DNA from: Pirellulales bacterium
GTDB taxonomy: Bacteria; Planctomycetota; Planctomycetia; Pirellulales; Thermoguttaceae
Assembly: GCA_016931995.1 (NCBI GenBank)
Contig: JAFGDS010000042.1
Span: forward strand, 124,001 to 188,000
Length of the DNA: 64,000 nucleotides
Direction: 5' to 3'
Numbering within the stretch: position 1 is the stretch's first letter; each line of letters begins with the position of its first letter. This document shows, in pieces, positions 53,701 through 62,881 of the stretch. Under the pieces are notes generated by a model. The model was given only the letters and a program-made list of their open reading frames with translations, did not search any database and was not told the DNA's origin. The translations under genes were made by a program, and so were the position numbers.

Positions 53701-54000
53701 GCCGGAAAGGAATCCTTCTCCGCAGACGACGTCGCCAATCACCATAATTGCGCGTTCGGCAAGTGGTACTACGGACAGGGCACGAAGGACCTGGGCGAGC
53801 TCGCGGCGTTCAGGGCCATCGAGACGCCCCACGCCGACATTCACGGCCGGGCACGCGAGATCACCCAGTTGTTTAACGAGGGTAAGAAGCACGAAGCCGT
53901 CGAAAAGCTTGCCGAGTTCCGAGGAGTCAGCCAGCACCTGTGCGGCCTCCTGGACAAGCTCGAGCACGAAGCCGATCGAGCCATGGCCGTGCATGCCTGA
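50725..54000 (+). CDS. Chemoreceptor with duplicated sensor and CZB zinc domain
   Basis: A 1091-residue methyl-accepting protein. A short N-terminal segment and TM (7-27) lead to a very large extracytoplasmic region (about 30-595) with two copies of one sensor domain: [18 protein letters not shown] near 162 and [18 protein letters not shown] near 375, about 213 residues apart. TM2 is about 597-625, HAMP follows, and the signalling helix spans about 690-965 with [20 protein letters not shown]. The C-terminal CZB domain has H1006/H1007 and C1009 in [14 protein letters not shown] plus a later PHADIH, giving the zinc ligand set. CZB receptors sense zinc or hypochlorite-like oxidants. ATG 50725. 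Confidence 0.92.
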   Translation: MKIRTKLIAACVGCGLIPMAVSGWFNYGTARSGMNEIGTTAETDLREKTENQLVALRDVKKAQVEEFFKARKNDLGVLVENVKVMQQEAFVKIDGIENVRAERVETLFKRSKYVLETLSVSEDLAIVFTQFKKYHDDKKFGAEEPFDVSNEEYEKLWKEHSRFLTRYVADYGYADVFVICAAHGHVMFSAEKREDIGTNLAHGPHKNEGLAQVWKKVVDTKAVAVSDFQPYSPCKGQQTAFMGAPLVDDAGKVRAVIAFQFSPSQINQLVQSRDGLGQTGETYVVGENDGKIAFRSDMLTMGDGKYVVGAEIHTEYIDQVLKERKPFQKVYTDSQGNLVFVTAMPLDIPGLNWACITKMNVEEAIVQRVEGEQEDFLAKYAKRYGYYDLFLLNPDGFCFYTVCHEPDYHTNLATGQFKDSNFGQLVRQVIGTRQFGFADFAPYAPSNGAPAAFLAQPVVNNGNTELLVALQLPLDQINAMMGVRTGMGNTGETVLVGPDFLMRSDSFRDPKNHSVAGSFADPGNGKVDTPATRAAMEKKETSVIADTTDYLGNKVLLAYTPVDVFGTTWCLNAKIDESEAFAAVENMTNLNRSAQASLLGWVAGISAVASVVMVVVGWLVARMIVNPLNRTVAMVQDIAEGEGDLTKRLDASRGDELGMLAKWFNTFVEKLQTIIHDIANNASDVSTSSTQLSSTATQMASGAEEMTAQSATVASAAEEMATNMNNMAASTEQMTANVKTVASAVEEMTASIAEIARNAEQASQVAASAATLADTSNQNIGQLGSAADEIGKVIETIQDIAEQTNLLALNATIEAARAGDAGKGFAVVATEVKELAKQTAEATEDIRRRIEGIQESTGLAVNSIGEIAGVIQKVNEVSKTIASAVEEQSITTKEIAQNIAQTSDAAGTVSTGVAESASAGQEITRNISEIDRAVRQTAEGATMTQTASGQLTEVAMRLQKLVGQFKTAAKAFEAAGAKAAHGQWAVRLANLIAGKESFSADDVANHHNCAFGKWYYGQGTKDLGELAAFRAIETPHADIHGRAREITQLFNEGKKHEAVEKLAEFRGVSQHLCGLLDKLEHEADRAMAVHA

Positions 54001-54048
54001 TAACCCGGAACGAAACGACCTGGGAGTGTCCCCGATTGCGTGCGGGAA

Positions 54049-54084
54049 ACGGTCCCGTGTCTCGCGGAGCGAGAACGGGACCGT
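54049..54084. repeat. Strong hairpin between the two chemoreceptor genes
   Basis: ACGGTCCCGT/ACGGGACCGT (10 bp) encloses TCTCGC/GCGAGA (6 bp) with a 3-nt loop. It lies 49 nt after the first receptor stop. No T-tract follows, so it may be an mRNA stabiliser or processing site separating expression of the two receptors. A CCCTCTCCCG-type hairpin follows at 54146-54170. The rest of the 314-bp gap shows nothing recognisable. Confidence 0.7.
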
Positions 54085-54145
54085 GAACTGCCGAAAGCGA
54101 GTTTCCCCCTCCTGAAAGACGGGAGAGAGGCAAATACCCCGCTCT

Positions 54146-54170
54146 CCTCTCCCGTTCGGCGGGAGAGGGG
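54146..54170. repeat. CCTCTCCCG hairpin copy
   Basis: CCTCTCCCGttcggCGGGAGAGG-type hairpin, of the same dispersed family as 12429-12454 and 44821-44846, between the chemoreceptor genes. Confidence 0.7.
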
Positions 54171-54314
54171 TCGGGAGTGAGGGCAACTCGATGAACAATA
54201 GGTATGACGAATGCCGGGCGGCGCCGCGGGATCGAACCCCGTCACGCCCGTCCCGATTGCAGTCGAGTTGAGGCCAACAGTTTGTTCCGTTCCATTTTTT
54301 AGGGGACCTCTCAG

Positions 54315-56516
54315 ATGAACGTTCGTAAAAAGATCCTTGGTTTGAGTCTGTCGGGAGCGGCCGCGACGGCCTTGCTCATGACCGGGCTGCTTGTCGTCCG
54401 AAAGGGCACGCTCGAAAGACAAATCACGGACGAGATGAACATCCTGGCGAAGCAGGAATGCTCCAAAATCGCCAAGGACGTGTACCTGCTGCTCCGGACC
54501 CAGCAGAAGACCGTCGAGAACAAGGTCCACGCCAGCCTGAACGTGGCCGAGGAGATGCTCCACGAGACCGGCGGCATCGGCCTGAAGGACGAGACGGCCA
54601 CGTGGACGGCCGTCAACCAGTTCAACAAGGCATCGCAGCAAGTGACGCTGCCGAAGATGTTCGTCGGCGAACAGTGGCTCGGCCAGAACACCAGCCCCGG
54701 CACGCCCACGCCCGTGGTGGACAAGGTCAAATCCCTGGTGGGCGGCACCTGCACCATCTTCCAGCGGATGAACGACGCCGGCGACATGCTCCGCGTCGCC
54801 ACGAACGTCCAGTCGAAGGACGGCGCCCGGGCGATCGGCACCTACATCCCCGCGGTCGATCCCGACGGCAAACCCAACACCGTCGTCTCAACGGTGCTCC
54901 AAGGTCAAACCTACAACGGACGCGCCTTCGTGGTCGACGACTGGTACGTCACCTCCTACAAGCCGCTCTTTGACAAGCAAAACAAGGTGATCGGCGCCGT
55001 GTACGTCGGTGTCAAGCAGGAGGACATCCCCGAGCTGCGCCAAGGCATCATGGACATCGTCGTCGGCAAAACCGGCTACGTTTACATCCTCGGCGGCAAG
55101 GGCGACCAGCGCGGCAAGTACCTCCTCTCGTATCAGGGCAAGCGCGACGGCGAAAACATCTGGGAAGCCAAGGACAGCGACGGCAACCTGTTCATCCAGC
55201 AGGTCGTCGAGAAGGCCCTGGCCACCAAAAACGGCCAAAGCGACTTCCAACGCTACCCCTGGAAGAACCAGGGCGAAGACACCGCGCGGATGAAAGTGGC
55301 CGCCGTGACCTATTTCGAGCCCTGGGACTGGGTCATCGGCGTGGGCACCTACGAGGACGACTTCCAAGAGGCCGTGACCAAAGTCCGAACCGGCCTGGCG
55401 AACGTGGTCTGGTGGATCGTCGCCGGGGCCATCTGCATCTTTGCCGTGGTCGCCGGCGTCTCCTTCTGGGTGACCAACGGCATCGTGAAACCGCTCCGCG
55501 CGGCCGCGGCGGGCCTTCAAGACATCGCCACGGGCGAAGGCGACCTGACCAAGCGTCTGGTGGCCAACACCAAGGACGAAATCGGCGAGCTTGCCAAGTG
55601 GTTTAACGTCTTCATCGACAAGCTCCACGGCATCATCACGAACCTGGCCGGCGACGCGAACAACCTGACCGGCGCGTCGTCGCGGCTTTCGACCACGGCC
55701 ACGGAGCTGGCCGGCGGGGCCGAGGAAACCACCGCGCAGGCCAGCACGGTGGCCTCGGCCGCCGAGGAGATGTCCACGAACCTGAACAACATGGCCCGAT
55801 CGACGGAAGAGACATCGAGCAACATCAAGACCGTGGCATCGGCCGTGGAGGAGATGACGGCCAGCATCAGCGAGATCGCCAAAAACGCCGAGAAAGCCTC
55901 GCAAGTGGCCGCCGAGGCGTCGACGCTCGCCCAGAACAGCAACCGAACCATCGGCGAGCTGGGTACCGCCGCCGACGAGATCGGCAAGGTGATCGAGGTG
56001 ATCCAGGACATCGCCGAACAGACCAACTTGCTCGCCTTGAACGCCACGATCGAGGCCGCCCGCGCCGGCGACGCCGGCAAGGGCTTCGCCGTGGTGGCCA
56101 CCGAAGTCAAGGAACTGGCCAAGCAGACGGCCGAGGCCACGGAGGACATCCGCCGTCGGATCGAGGGAATCCAGGGCTCGACCGAGCACACGGTCCACTC
56201 GATCGCCCAGATCAGCGGCGTGATCGAGCAGGTCAACGAAGTCTCCAAGACGATCGCCTCGGCGGTCGAGGAGCAAAGCATCACGACCAAGGAGATCGCC
56301 CAAAACATCGCGCTCACGTCGGACAACGCCGAGACGATCTCGCGAAACGTGACCGAATCGGCCACCGCGAGCAAGGAGATCACCGAGAATATCGTCGGGG
56401 TCGATCAGGCCGCCAGGCAAACCGCCGAAGGGGCCACGAAAACCCAAGAGGCCGGCGAGCAGCTCTCGCAGCTGGCCAGCAGTCTCCAAACCTTGGTAGG
56501 GCAGTTCAAGGTGTAA
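54315..56516 (+). CDS. Chemoreceptor with Cache-type sensor
   Basis: A 733-residue methyl-accepting protein. TM1 near 5-27, an extracytoplasmic Cache_3-Cache_2-type sensor (about 35-355; [47 protein letters not shown]), TM2 about 360-390, HAMP ([20 protein letters not shown]) and an MA signalling domain with [20 protein letters not shown]. Its signalling region is nearly the same as in the receptor at 50725, while sensors differ. No CZB domain. ATG 54315. Confidence 0.93.
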   Translation: MNVRKKILGLSLSGAAATALLMTGLLVVRKGTLERQITDEMNILAKQECSKIAKDVYLLLRTQQKTVENKVHASLNVAEEMLHETGGIGLKDETATWTAVNQFNKASQQVTLPKMFVGEQWLGQNTSPGTPTPVVDKVKSLVGGTCTIFQRMNDAGDMLRVATNVQSKDGARAIGTYIPAVDPDGKPNTVVSTVLQGQTYNGRAFVVDDWYVTSYKPLFDKQNKVIGAVYVGVKQEDIPELRQGIMDIVVGKTGYVYILGGKGDQRGKYLLSYQGKRDGENIWEAKDSDGNLFIQQVVEKALATKNGQSDFQRYPWKNQGEDTARMKVAAVTYFEPWDWVIGVGTYEDDFQEAVTKVRTGLANVVWWIVAGAICIFAVVAGVSFWVTNGIVKPLRAAAAGLQDIATGEGDLTKRLVANTKDEIGELAKWFNVFIDKLHGIITNLAGDANNLTGASSRLSTTATELAGGAEETTAQASTVASAAEEMSTNLNNMARSTEETSSNIKTVASAVEEMTASISEIAKNAEKASQVAAEASTLAQNSNRTIGELGTAADEIGKVIEVIQDIAEQTNLLALNATIEAARAGDAGKGFAVVATEVKELAKQTAEATEDIRRRIEGIQGSTEHTVHSIAQISGVIEQVNEVSKTIASAVEEQSITTKEIAQNIALTSDNAETISRNVTESATASKEITENIVGVDQAARQTAEGATKTQEAGEQLSQLASSLQTLVGQFKV

Positions 56517-56605
56517 CCGAGAGGGTGGCCTGCTCGGAGGAATAGCGCGAAGGAGAAAACGCGAGTCCGTCGCCGGCGACCGACTGCCGGCGACGGACTG
56601 CTGCA

Positions 56606-57730
56606 ATGATGATGACGGATATCCCGCCGATACGCGTTCTCGTCGTGGACGACACGGTAACCTACCGCAAGATCATCGCGGAGGTCTTGACGGGCGCGCC
56701 GGGTATTGAAGTCGTCGGAACGGCCCCCAATGGGCACATCGCCCTGCAGAAGATCGAGCAGTTCCACCCGGACGTGATCACGCTCGACCTCGAAATGCCG
56801 GTTATGGACGGGCTCGAGGTTCTCCGCCGCTTGAAGCGGTCCGGCAGCAGCGTGGGCGCCATCATGCTCAGCGCACTGACCAAAGAGGGCGCCGAGTCGA
56901 CGATGACGGCGTTGGGGCTCGGGGCGTTCGACTTCGTGCTCAAGCCCACCGGCGTCTCGATGGAGCAAAACGTGGCGCAACTGAGGCGGGAACTCCTTCC
57001 CAAGATCGACGCCTTCACCCGAACCCGCCATATCCGAAAGATCCTGCGGGCGCCGCGCGGACCCGTCGTCGTTGGCCCCGCGACAAAGGACGCCGACGTC
57101 GTGCAACGGATGCGGCGGATCGCGCGGGCGGCGGCGGGCAGGCCGGAGGTCGTCGTTCTGGGAATCTCGACCGGTGGTCCGCAAGCCCTGACAACGATGA
57201 TCCCCCAACTGCCCGGCGATCTGCCCGTGCCGCTGTTGATCGTCCAGCACATGCCGCCCATCTTCACGAAGTCGCTGGCCGACGACCTCAACCGGCGGTC
57301 GGCGTTGACGGTGTGCGAGGCGGCCGACGGTCAACCGATTCTGCCGGGTTGGGTATACGTCGCGCCAGGCGGAAAACAGATGAAGGTCCGCCGCGAGGAG
57401 GGGCACACCCTCATCCACATCGCGGACGATCCGCCCGAAAACAGCTGCAAACCCTCGGTCGATTACCTTTTCCGCGGCGCGTCCCAGGTCTACGGGGGTA
57501 GAGTCCTGGGGGTCATCATGACGGGAATGGGCAACGATGGGACATTGGGCTGCCGGTTGCTGAAACGGCAAGGCGCCCCCATCCTGGCGCAGGACGCCGC
57601 CTCGTGCGTCGTGTACGGCATGCCGCGCGAACCCATCGAACAAGGTCTTGCCGACGTCGTGGCCCCCCTTGGCCAAATCGCGGCCGAGATCACCAGGCTC
57701 GCAGGAAAAGGAGTGCCCACGTGCAGGTGA
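56606..57730 (+). CDS. cheB: CheB protein-glutamate methylesterase
   Basis: A 374-residue CheB. Receiver with D61 in VITLDLEMPVMDG, then a linker, and the methylesterase domain with the catalytic triad S188 (GISTGGPQA), H215 (VQHMPPIF) and D311 (MTGMGNDG). It demethylates receptor glutamates after phosphorylation by CheA. Any of the first three Met codons may be the start. It overlaps cheR by 10 nt. Confidence 0.95.
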   Translation: MMMTDIPPIRVLVVDDTVTYRKIIAEVLTGAPGIEVVGTAPNGHIALQKIEQFHPDVITLDLEMPVMDGLEVLRRLKRSGSSVGAIMLSALTKEGAESTMTALGLGAFDFVLKPTGVSMEQNVAQLRRELLPKIDAFTRTRHIRKILRAPRGPVVVGPATKDADVVQRMRRIARAAAGRPEVVVLGISTGGPQALTTMIPQLPGDLPVPLLIVQHMPPIFTKSLADDLNRRSALTVCEAADGQPILPGWVYVAPGGKQMKVRREEGHTLIHIADDPPENSCKPSVDYLFRGASQVYGGRVLGVIMTGMGNDGTLGCRLLKRQGAPILAQDAASCVVYGMPREPIEQGLADVVAPLGQIAAEITRLAGKGVPTCR

Positions 57731-58572
57731 CTCACGACGACATCATGTTCGTTGCCACCCTGGTCAACGAGCTCTGCGGCGTCATGCTGGACGAGAGCAA
57801 AGGCTATCTCGTCGAAAGCCGGCTCTCCGGGTTGGCGCGCGAGGCCGGCTGCGCCAGCTATCGCGACCTCTGCCACAAAGCCCGCGCGCCCGGCAATGCC
57901 CCGCTACAACACAAAATCATCGACGCGATCACGACCCAGGAAACGCTCTTCTTCCGCGACGACTCGCCCTTCGAGGCCCTCCAGCACAAGGCCCTGCCCG
58001 AATTGATCGACGCCAAGGCGAAGACGGCGTTCTCCCGGCGGATCCGCGTCTGGTCCGCCGCGGCGAGCACCGGCCAGGAAGCCTACAGCATCGCCATGAC
58101 GCTTTGCGAGCTGATCCCCGACGTCCGCACCTGGGACATCAACATCCTCGGCACCGACATCTGCAACGCCGCGGTCGCGCAGGCAAGCCTGGGTCGATAC
58201 GCCGGCCACGAGATCCAACGCGGACTGAGCCCCCACCTGCGATCCAAGTACTTCGTCCCCGACGGAAACGGCTGGCGCGTCCGCGACGAGCTGCGGGCGC
58301 TCGTGTCCTTCCAGCGACGAAACCTCCTCGAACCGTTCACCGGACTGGGGTCGTTTGACATCATCTTCTGCCGCAACGTCGCCATCTACTTCGGCGCCGC
58401 CACGCGCCGCGACCTGTTCCATCGGATCGCCGACCGGCTTGCGCCCGGAGGATTCCTCTTCGTCGGGTCGTCCGAGTCGTTGTCCGATCTCGGGCCGCGG
58501 TTCGCGCCCCTGCACCATTGCCGCGCCGTTTACTATCAGCCCAACAAACGCCAGGCGCCAGCCCTCGTTTGA
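57721..58572 (+). CDS. cheR: CheR protein-glutamate methyltransferase
   Basis: A 283-residue CheR. N-terminal helical domain (TLVNELCGVMLDESKGYLVE), then the SAM-binding domain with VWSAAASTGQEAYSIAM, DINILGTDICNAAV, and FDIIFCRNVAIYFG. The usual Cys-Ser of the SAM loop is Ala-Ala here. GTG 57721 has AAGGAG 7 nt upstream and overlaps the cheB stop by 10 nt. Confidence 0.94.
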   Translation: MQVTHDDIMFVATLVNELCGVMLDESKGYLVESRLSGLAREAGCASYRDLCHKARAPGNAPLQHKIIDAITTQETLFFRDDSPFEALQHKALPELIDAKAKTAFSRRIRVWSAAASTGQEAYSIAMTLCELIPDVRTWDINILGTDICNAAVAQASLGRYAGHEIQRGLSPHLRSKYFVPDGNGWRVRDELRALVSFQRRNLLEPFTGLGSFDIIFCRNVAIYFGAATRRDLFHRIADRLAPGGFLFVGSSESLSDLGPRFAPLHHCRAVYYQPNKRQAPALV

Positions 58573-58600
58573 CACCCTCACGACAACAAGGGGGAACGTC

Positions 58601-59005
58601 ATGCATACCGCCAAGGACATCATGACACGGGACGTCGCCACGGTCGATCCCGACGACACGATCGAGGTCGCCATCGAATTGATGAGCCGGCACGGCGTCA
58701 GCGGGCTGCCCGTCGTCGACATGTCCGGCCACGTCGTCGGCATCATCACGGAATTCGATCTGCTCGACGTCTTCTGGGACCCGGCCACGGCCAAAAATCA
58801 GATCTATCACTACATGACGCGCGATCTGCGCAAGGTCGAGGAGGACGACGAGGTCAGCGCCGTCGCGGAGCTCTTCCGGATACTCAACGTGCGGCGCCTC
58901 CTCGTCATGCGGGACGACCACCTCGCGGGAATCATCAGCCGCCGCAACCTGCTGCGGCACATCCAGGATCTCCGCCGCCAACACCTTCAGGCGGCGCGAT
59001 CATGA
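58601..59005 (+). CDS. CBS-domain protein
   Basis: A 134-residue pair of CBS motifs: AKDIMTRDVATVDPDDTIEV, HGVSGLPVVDMSGHVVGIIT, then MTRDLRKVEEDDEVSAVAEL and LAGIISRRNLLRHIQ. CBS pairs bind adenosine nucleotides and regulate partner proteins. ATG 58601 has AAGGGGG upstream. It sits between cheR and the sensor kinase, all on the plus strand with short gaps, so it may be a nucleotide-sensing accessory of the signalling locus. Confidence 0.9.
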   Translation: MHTAKDIMTRDVATVDPDDTIEVAIELMSRHGVSGLPVVDMSGHVVGIITEFDLLDVFWDPATAKNQIYHYMTRDLRKVEEDDEVSAVAELFRILNVRRLLVMRDDHLAGIISRRNLLRHIQDLRRQHLQAARS

Positions 59006-59019
59006 TGGGAATGTAGACG

Positions 59020-61656
59020 GTGACACAAGGCAAGGACGGACAACACGATAGCCGAGCCGACCGCGAATGTCCCGACGCGCGGCGCTATCGCTATGCGCCC
59101 ATCCTCGCGATCGTCGTCGCCGGCCTCGGATTCTCCGTCGCGGCCTTCGCGGCCACGCGACGCCAGGACGCCCAACGCCTCGATACGGACTTCGGTCGCG
59201 CGGCAAACAACTCCGCCACCGTGGTGCAGAAGACCATCGACGCGCACGTTCAGATGCTCGCCGCCGCGCGGCAGGTGCTGGCCCACTCGCCCCGGATCGA
59301 TAACGACTTCTTCGCCAAGCTCGCCGGCGCGCTGAATCCCGATCGCGGTCTGGCGAACTGGATCGCCTGGGCTCCGCGCGCTCCGGGCGGGCCCGACGAA
59401 CGGTTTCCCATCGAGCTAATCGCGCCCCCCGACGCCGCCGAGGGCGCCATCGGATTGGACCTCGCGGACTATCCGATCTTTCGGCGGACGATGGCCGTGG
59501 CGATCGCGCAAAAGAACGTCGCCTCGACCCCCCGGGTCCTGCCGCCACTCGGCAAGAAGCGTTCGGAAAGCGTCTTGACGTTTCTGCCCGTCTTCGATCG
59601 CGGCCTCGCCGCGGATCCGAATGCCTCGCCGTCCGACGCGATTGCCGGCTTCCTGGTCGCGGAGTTGTCGCCCGACAAAATCCTCGACAAGGCGCTCCAG
59701 TTGCGGGCGCCCCAAGGCCTGGACATGGCGATACGCGACGCGACGGCCCCGGAGGGCGCGCGCTTTCTGTGTTACCGCGCGTCGCGCATCCGCGGCGAAG
59801 GAACGTCCCACAACGATCCCGAACCATGGCCCGGCGCGCCAACGCGCGATTTTTGGCTGACCGTCGGGACGCGCCGTTGGACGCTCACCGCGTGGCCAAC
59901 CGAAGCCTTCGTCGCCCAGCGCCGGACGCGCGAGCCCTGGGTCCTGTTGACCGGCGGTCTCATCGTGACCACCTTGTTGGCCGGCTTCGGGATCGCGCGG
60001 GACAATCGGCTCGTCGCGCTCCAACGGCTGACGGAAACGCGCCAACGCGAACACATGGTCCGGTCGATTCTCGACTCCGTTCAGGCCGGCGTCGTCCTCA
60101 TCGACCCCTGGACCAGGCGGATTGCGGACATCAACCGGTTTGCCGAGGGGATGCTCGGCGCGCGGAAGGACGACCTTGTCGGTCGGTATTGCTTCGAGCT
60201 AATCTGCGCGGACCGCGGCGCGAATCCCATGACCTCGCCCCACTGCCGGAGTCGCGACGCCGCGGAATGCGCTTTGCGCCGGCCCGGCCGCCCTTCGATC
60301 CCCGCGCTCAAAAGCGCCGTGCCCGTCACGCTCGACGGCCACGCGTATCTGCTCGAAACCCTGGTCGACCTCACCGCGCGCAAGGAGGCGGAGGAGGCCC
60401 GGCGCGAGGAGGAGAAAAAGCTCCAAGCCATCAGCGACTGCGCCATCGACGCCCTCGTGATGATCGATCCGGCCGGATGCGTCACCCATTGGAATCCAGC
60501 CGCCGAACGCATGTTCGGCTACGCGGCCTCCGAGATTCTCGGCCACGAGATCCACGCCGTGTTGGCGACGGCGAAAGACTACGAGCGACACAAACTCGCC
60601 TTCCCGGCCTTCGCCCACACCGGCCAAGGACCCGCGATCGGCCGCGTCACCGAAATGGAGGCCGTGCACAAGAACGGCTCCCCCCTGCCCATCGAAATCT
60701 CCATCTCCTCCATCCAGCGCGAAGGGCGGTGGTGGGCCGTGGCCGTCATCCGGGATCTCACCTCGCGGAAGGAGGCGGAACGGCAACTCCGACGCCATGC
60801 CCGCGCCTTGGAAATGGCCAACGAAGCCCTCGAAGTCACCTGCCGCAACGCGCAAGCCGCCAACCAGGCCAAGGGCGAATTCCTGGCCAACATGTCGCAC
60901 GAGCTTCGCACTCCCTTGCACGGCATTCTCAGTTTCGCCTCGTTCGGCCTGCGAAAGGGCCCCCAAGCCTCGGTCAATTCGCTCCTGGAGTATTTCCAAC
61001 TCATCCACGACAGCGGCCGGGCGCTCCTTTCCCTGGTGAACGATCTCTTGGACTTGGCCAAACTCGAATCCGGCAAACTGGTGTTGGATCTGACTCCGTT
61101 GGACCTGGCCAGCCTGGCCGTCAAAACCGCCGACGAATTCCGCTCGCGCGTCTCCGAACGCCACGTCACCATCGAATGCCACACGCCCTCCGGCGGCGCG
61201 CACGTTGTCGCCGACGCGGCGCGGATGCAGCAGGTCGTGCGAAACCTTCTGAGCAACGCCATCAAGTTTTCCTCCGATGGAGGCGTCGTTGGTCTGACCG
61301 TGTCGCGCCGACCGGGCGCCGTCACCGTCGCCGTGCGCGACCACGGCGTCGGCATTCCGCCCGAGGAACTCGGCGCCGTTTTCGACAAGTTCGTCCAATC
61401 GAGCAAGACGCGCACGAACGCGGGTGGAACGGGCCTGGGGCTGGCCATCTGCCGCGAAATCGTGACCGCCCATCGAGGACGCATCCTCGCCGAGAATGCC
61501 CCCGAGGGCGGAGCCGTGTTGATGTTTACCATTCCCGAGGATCTCCGGGTGGAGACGCCGATCGGAGCGTCCGATCTGCCGTCGGCAGCCGCGCCGCCGT
61601 CAAAACCCGACGCGTCAGAGACCCTCACCATGATCCCCGAACCGAGCGTTAGCTGA
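59020..61656 (+). CDS. Membrane histidine kinase with CHASE-like sensor and PAS domains
   Basis: An 878-residue sensor kinase. TM1 about 26-47, an extracytoplasmic CHASE-like region (about 50-305; VLTFLPVFDRGL, GFLVAELSP), TM2 about 310-330, two PAS domains (about 345-470 and 475-590: ALVMIDPAGCVTHWNPAAER), HisKA with H627 in NMSHELRTPLHGILSF, and an ATPase domain (NLLSNAIKFSSDGG, DHGVGIPPEEL, GTGLGLAI). GTG 59020. It precedes an HD-GYP receiver gene that is a probable partner. Confidence 0.9.
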   Translation: MTQGKDGQHDSRADRECPDARRYRYAPILAIVVAGLGFSVAAFAATRRQDAQRLDTDFGRAANNSATVVQKTIDAHVQMLAAARQVLAHSPRIDNDFFAKLAGALNPDRGLANWIAWAPRAPGGPDERFPIELIAPPDAAEGAIGLDLADYPIFRRTMAVAIAQKNVASTPRVLPPLGKKRSESVLTFLPVFDRGLAADPNASPSDAIAGFLVAELSPDKILDKALQLRAPQGLDMAIRDATAPEGARFLCYRASRIRGEGTSHNDPEPWPGAPTRDFWLTVGTRRWTLTAWPTEAFVAQRRTREPWVLLTGGLIVTTLLAGFGIARDNRLVALQRLTETRQREHMVRSILDSVQAGVVLIDPWTRRIADINRFAEGMLGARKDDLVGRYCFELICADRGANPMTSPHCRSRDAAECALRRPGRPSIPALKSAVPVTLDGHAYLLETLVDLTARKEAEEARREEEKKLQAISDCAIDALVMIDPAGCVTHWNPAAERMFGYAASEILGHEIHAVLATAKDYERHKLAFPAFAHTGQGPAIGRVTEMEAVHKNGSPLPIEISISSIQREGRWWAVAVIRDLTSRKEAERQLRRHARALEMANEALEVTCRNAQAANQAKGEFLANMSHELRTPLHGILSFASFGLRKGPQASVNSLLEYFQLIHDSGRALLSLVNDLLDLAKLESGKLVLDLTPLDLASLAVKTADEFRSRVSERHVTIECHTPSGGAHVVADAARMQQVVRNLLSNAIKFSSDGGVVGLTVSRRPGAVTVAVRDHGVGIPPEELGAVFDKFVQSSKTRTNAGGTGLGLAICREIVTAHRGRILAENAPEGGAVLMFTIPEDLRVETPIGASDLPSAAAPPSKPDASETLTMIPEPSVS

Positions 61657-61690
61657 CCTTCAGCCAAACCCCGCCGCCGCGGAGGTATCC

Positions 61691-62827
61691 ATGAAAGACC
61701 GCATCCTGATCGTTGACGACTGCCCCATCAACGTCCGCATCCTCCAGGAGCTGCTCTGCGACGAGTATGAACTCGAAAGCGCCTCCACCGGCGAGGAGTG
61801 CCTGGAAAAAATCCGCGCCTTCTCGCCCGAAACGGTGCTCCTGGACATCATGATGCCCGGCATCAGCGGATACGAGGTCTGCCAACGGATCAAGTCCAGC
61901 CCGCTGGGTAGCTTCACCATCGTCATCCTCGTCAGCGGCAAGGCCTCCGCGGCCGAGCGGCTCAAGGGCTACGAGGTCGGCGCCGACGACTACGTCGTCA
62001 AACCGTTCGACCACGACGAATTGCTCGCCAAGGTCCGAATCCACTTTCGGCTCCGCGCAACGATGAAGGAACTATGGCTGGCCAACCAACGGATCCAGGA
62101 ATTCAACTCGGAACTCGAAGAGCTCGTGGAACAGCGCTCCAGCGAGGTGATTGCCACCCGCGACGTGGCCATCTTCGCCCTGGCCAAACTGGCCGACTCG
62201 CGCGATCCAGAGACCGGCGAACACCTCGAACGCATGCGCAACTACTCCCGGCTCCTGGCCGAGGAAATCAGCCTTGCCGGACCCTTCGCCGAAGACGTGG
62301 ACCAACAGTTCATCGAAAACATCTACCAGTCCGCCCCCCTGCACGACATCGGCAAGGTGGGCATCCCGGACGCCATCCTGCTCAAGCCGGGGCGCCTCAC
62401 TCCCGAGGAGTTCGAGGTCATGAAGGAACACACGCTCATCGGCGCCGACGCGCTCAAGGAAGCCACCGAGCAGGGTATCTGCGGCGGGTTCCTGGACATG
62501 GCGGCCATCATCGCCCGATCGCACCACGAGCGGTTCGACGGCACCGGATATCCGGACGGCCTGGTTGGTTTGGATATTCCCCTGGCCGCCCGGATCGCGG
62601 CCCTGGCCGACGTCTACGACGCCCTCACCTCGCCCCGCGTTTACAAACCGGCCTACGATCTGGACGTCGCGCGGCAGATGATCGTCGAGGAAAAGGGAAA
62701 ACACTTCGATCCCGTCCTGGTCGACGCCTTCCTGGCGCGCGAGGGCGAATTCCGCGAAATCGCCCGAGCCGGCGCGCAACCCGAGGTCGAAATGGCCGCG
62801 GCCGCCGCCCCGGACGCCGACGCTTAA
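61691..62827 (+). CDS. Response regulator with HD-GYP phosphodiesterase
   Basis: A 378-residue protein. The receiver has D52 in VLLDIMMPG and Lys in YVVKPFD. A coiled linker (about 125-155) leads to an HD-GYP domain: GEHLERM (H178), HDIGKVGIP (H218/D219), HHERFDGTGYPDG (278-290, GYP at 286-288). It hydrolyses cyclic-di-GMP. ATG 61691 has GGAGG 7 nt upstream. It sits between two sensor kinases. Confidence 0.94.
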   Translation: MKDRILIVDDCPINVRILQELLCDEYELESASTGEECLEKIRAFSPETVLLDIMMPGISGYEVCQRIKSSPLGSFTIVILVSGKASAAERLKGYEVGADDYVVKPFDHDELLAKVRIHFRLRATMKELWLANQRIQEFNSELEELVEQRSSEVIATRDVAIFALAKLADSRDPETGEHLERMRNYSRLLAEEISLAGPFAEDVDQQFIENIYQSAPLHDIGKVGIPDAILLKPGRLTPEEFEVMKEHTLIGADALKEATEQGICGGFLDMAAIIARSHHERFDGTGYPDGLVGLDIPLAARIAALADVYDALTSPRVYKPAYDLDVARQMIVEEKGKHFDPVLVDAFLAREGEFREIARAGAQPEVEMAAAAAPDADA

Positions 62828-62881
62828 CCCCGGACTTTCCCATGCTCGCCGCCGGCCCATGCCGGCTAGAGGACATCACGA

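Noticed and set aside
52398-54198. Long minus-strand frames rich in Leu, Gly and Asp or Ser and Ala opposite the chemoreceptors
   Set aside because: They are complements of the repetitive coiled-coil signalling domain and have no start signals or family motifs.
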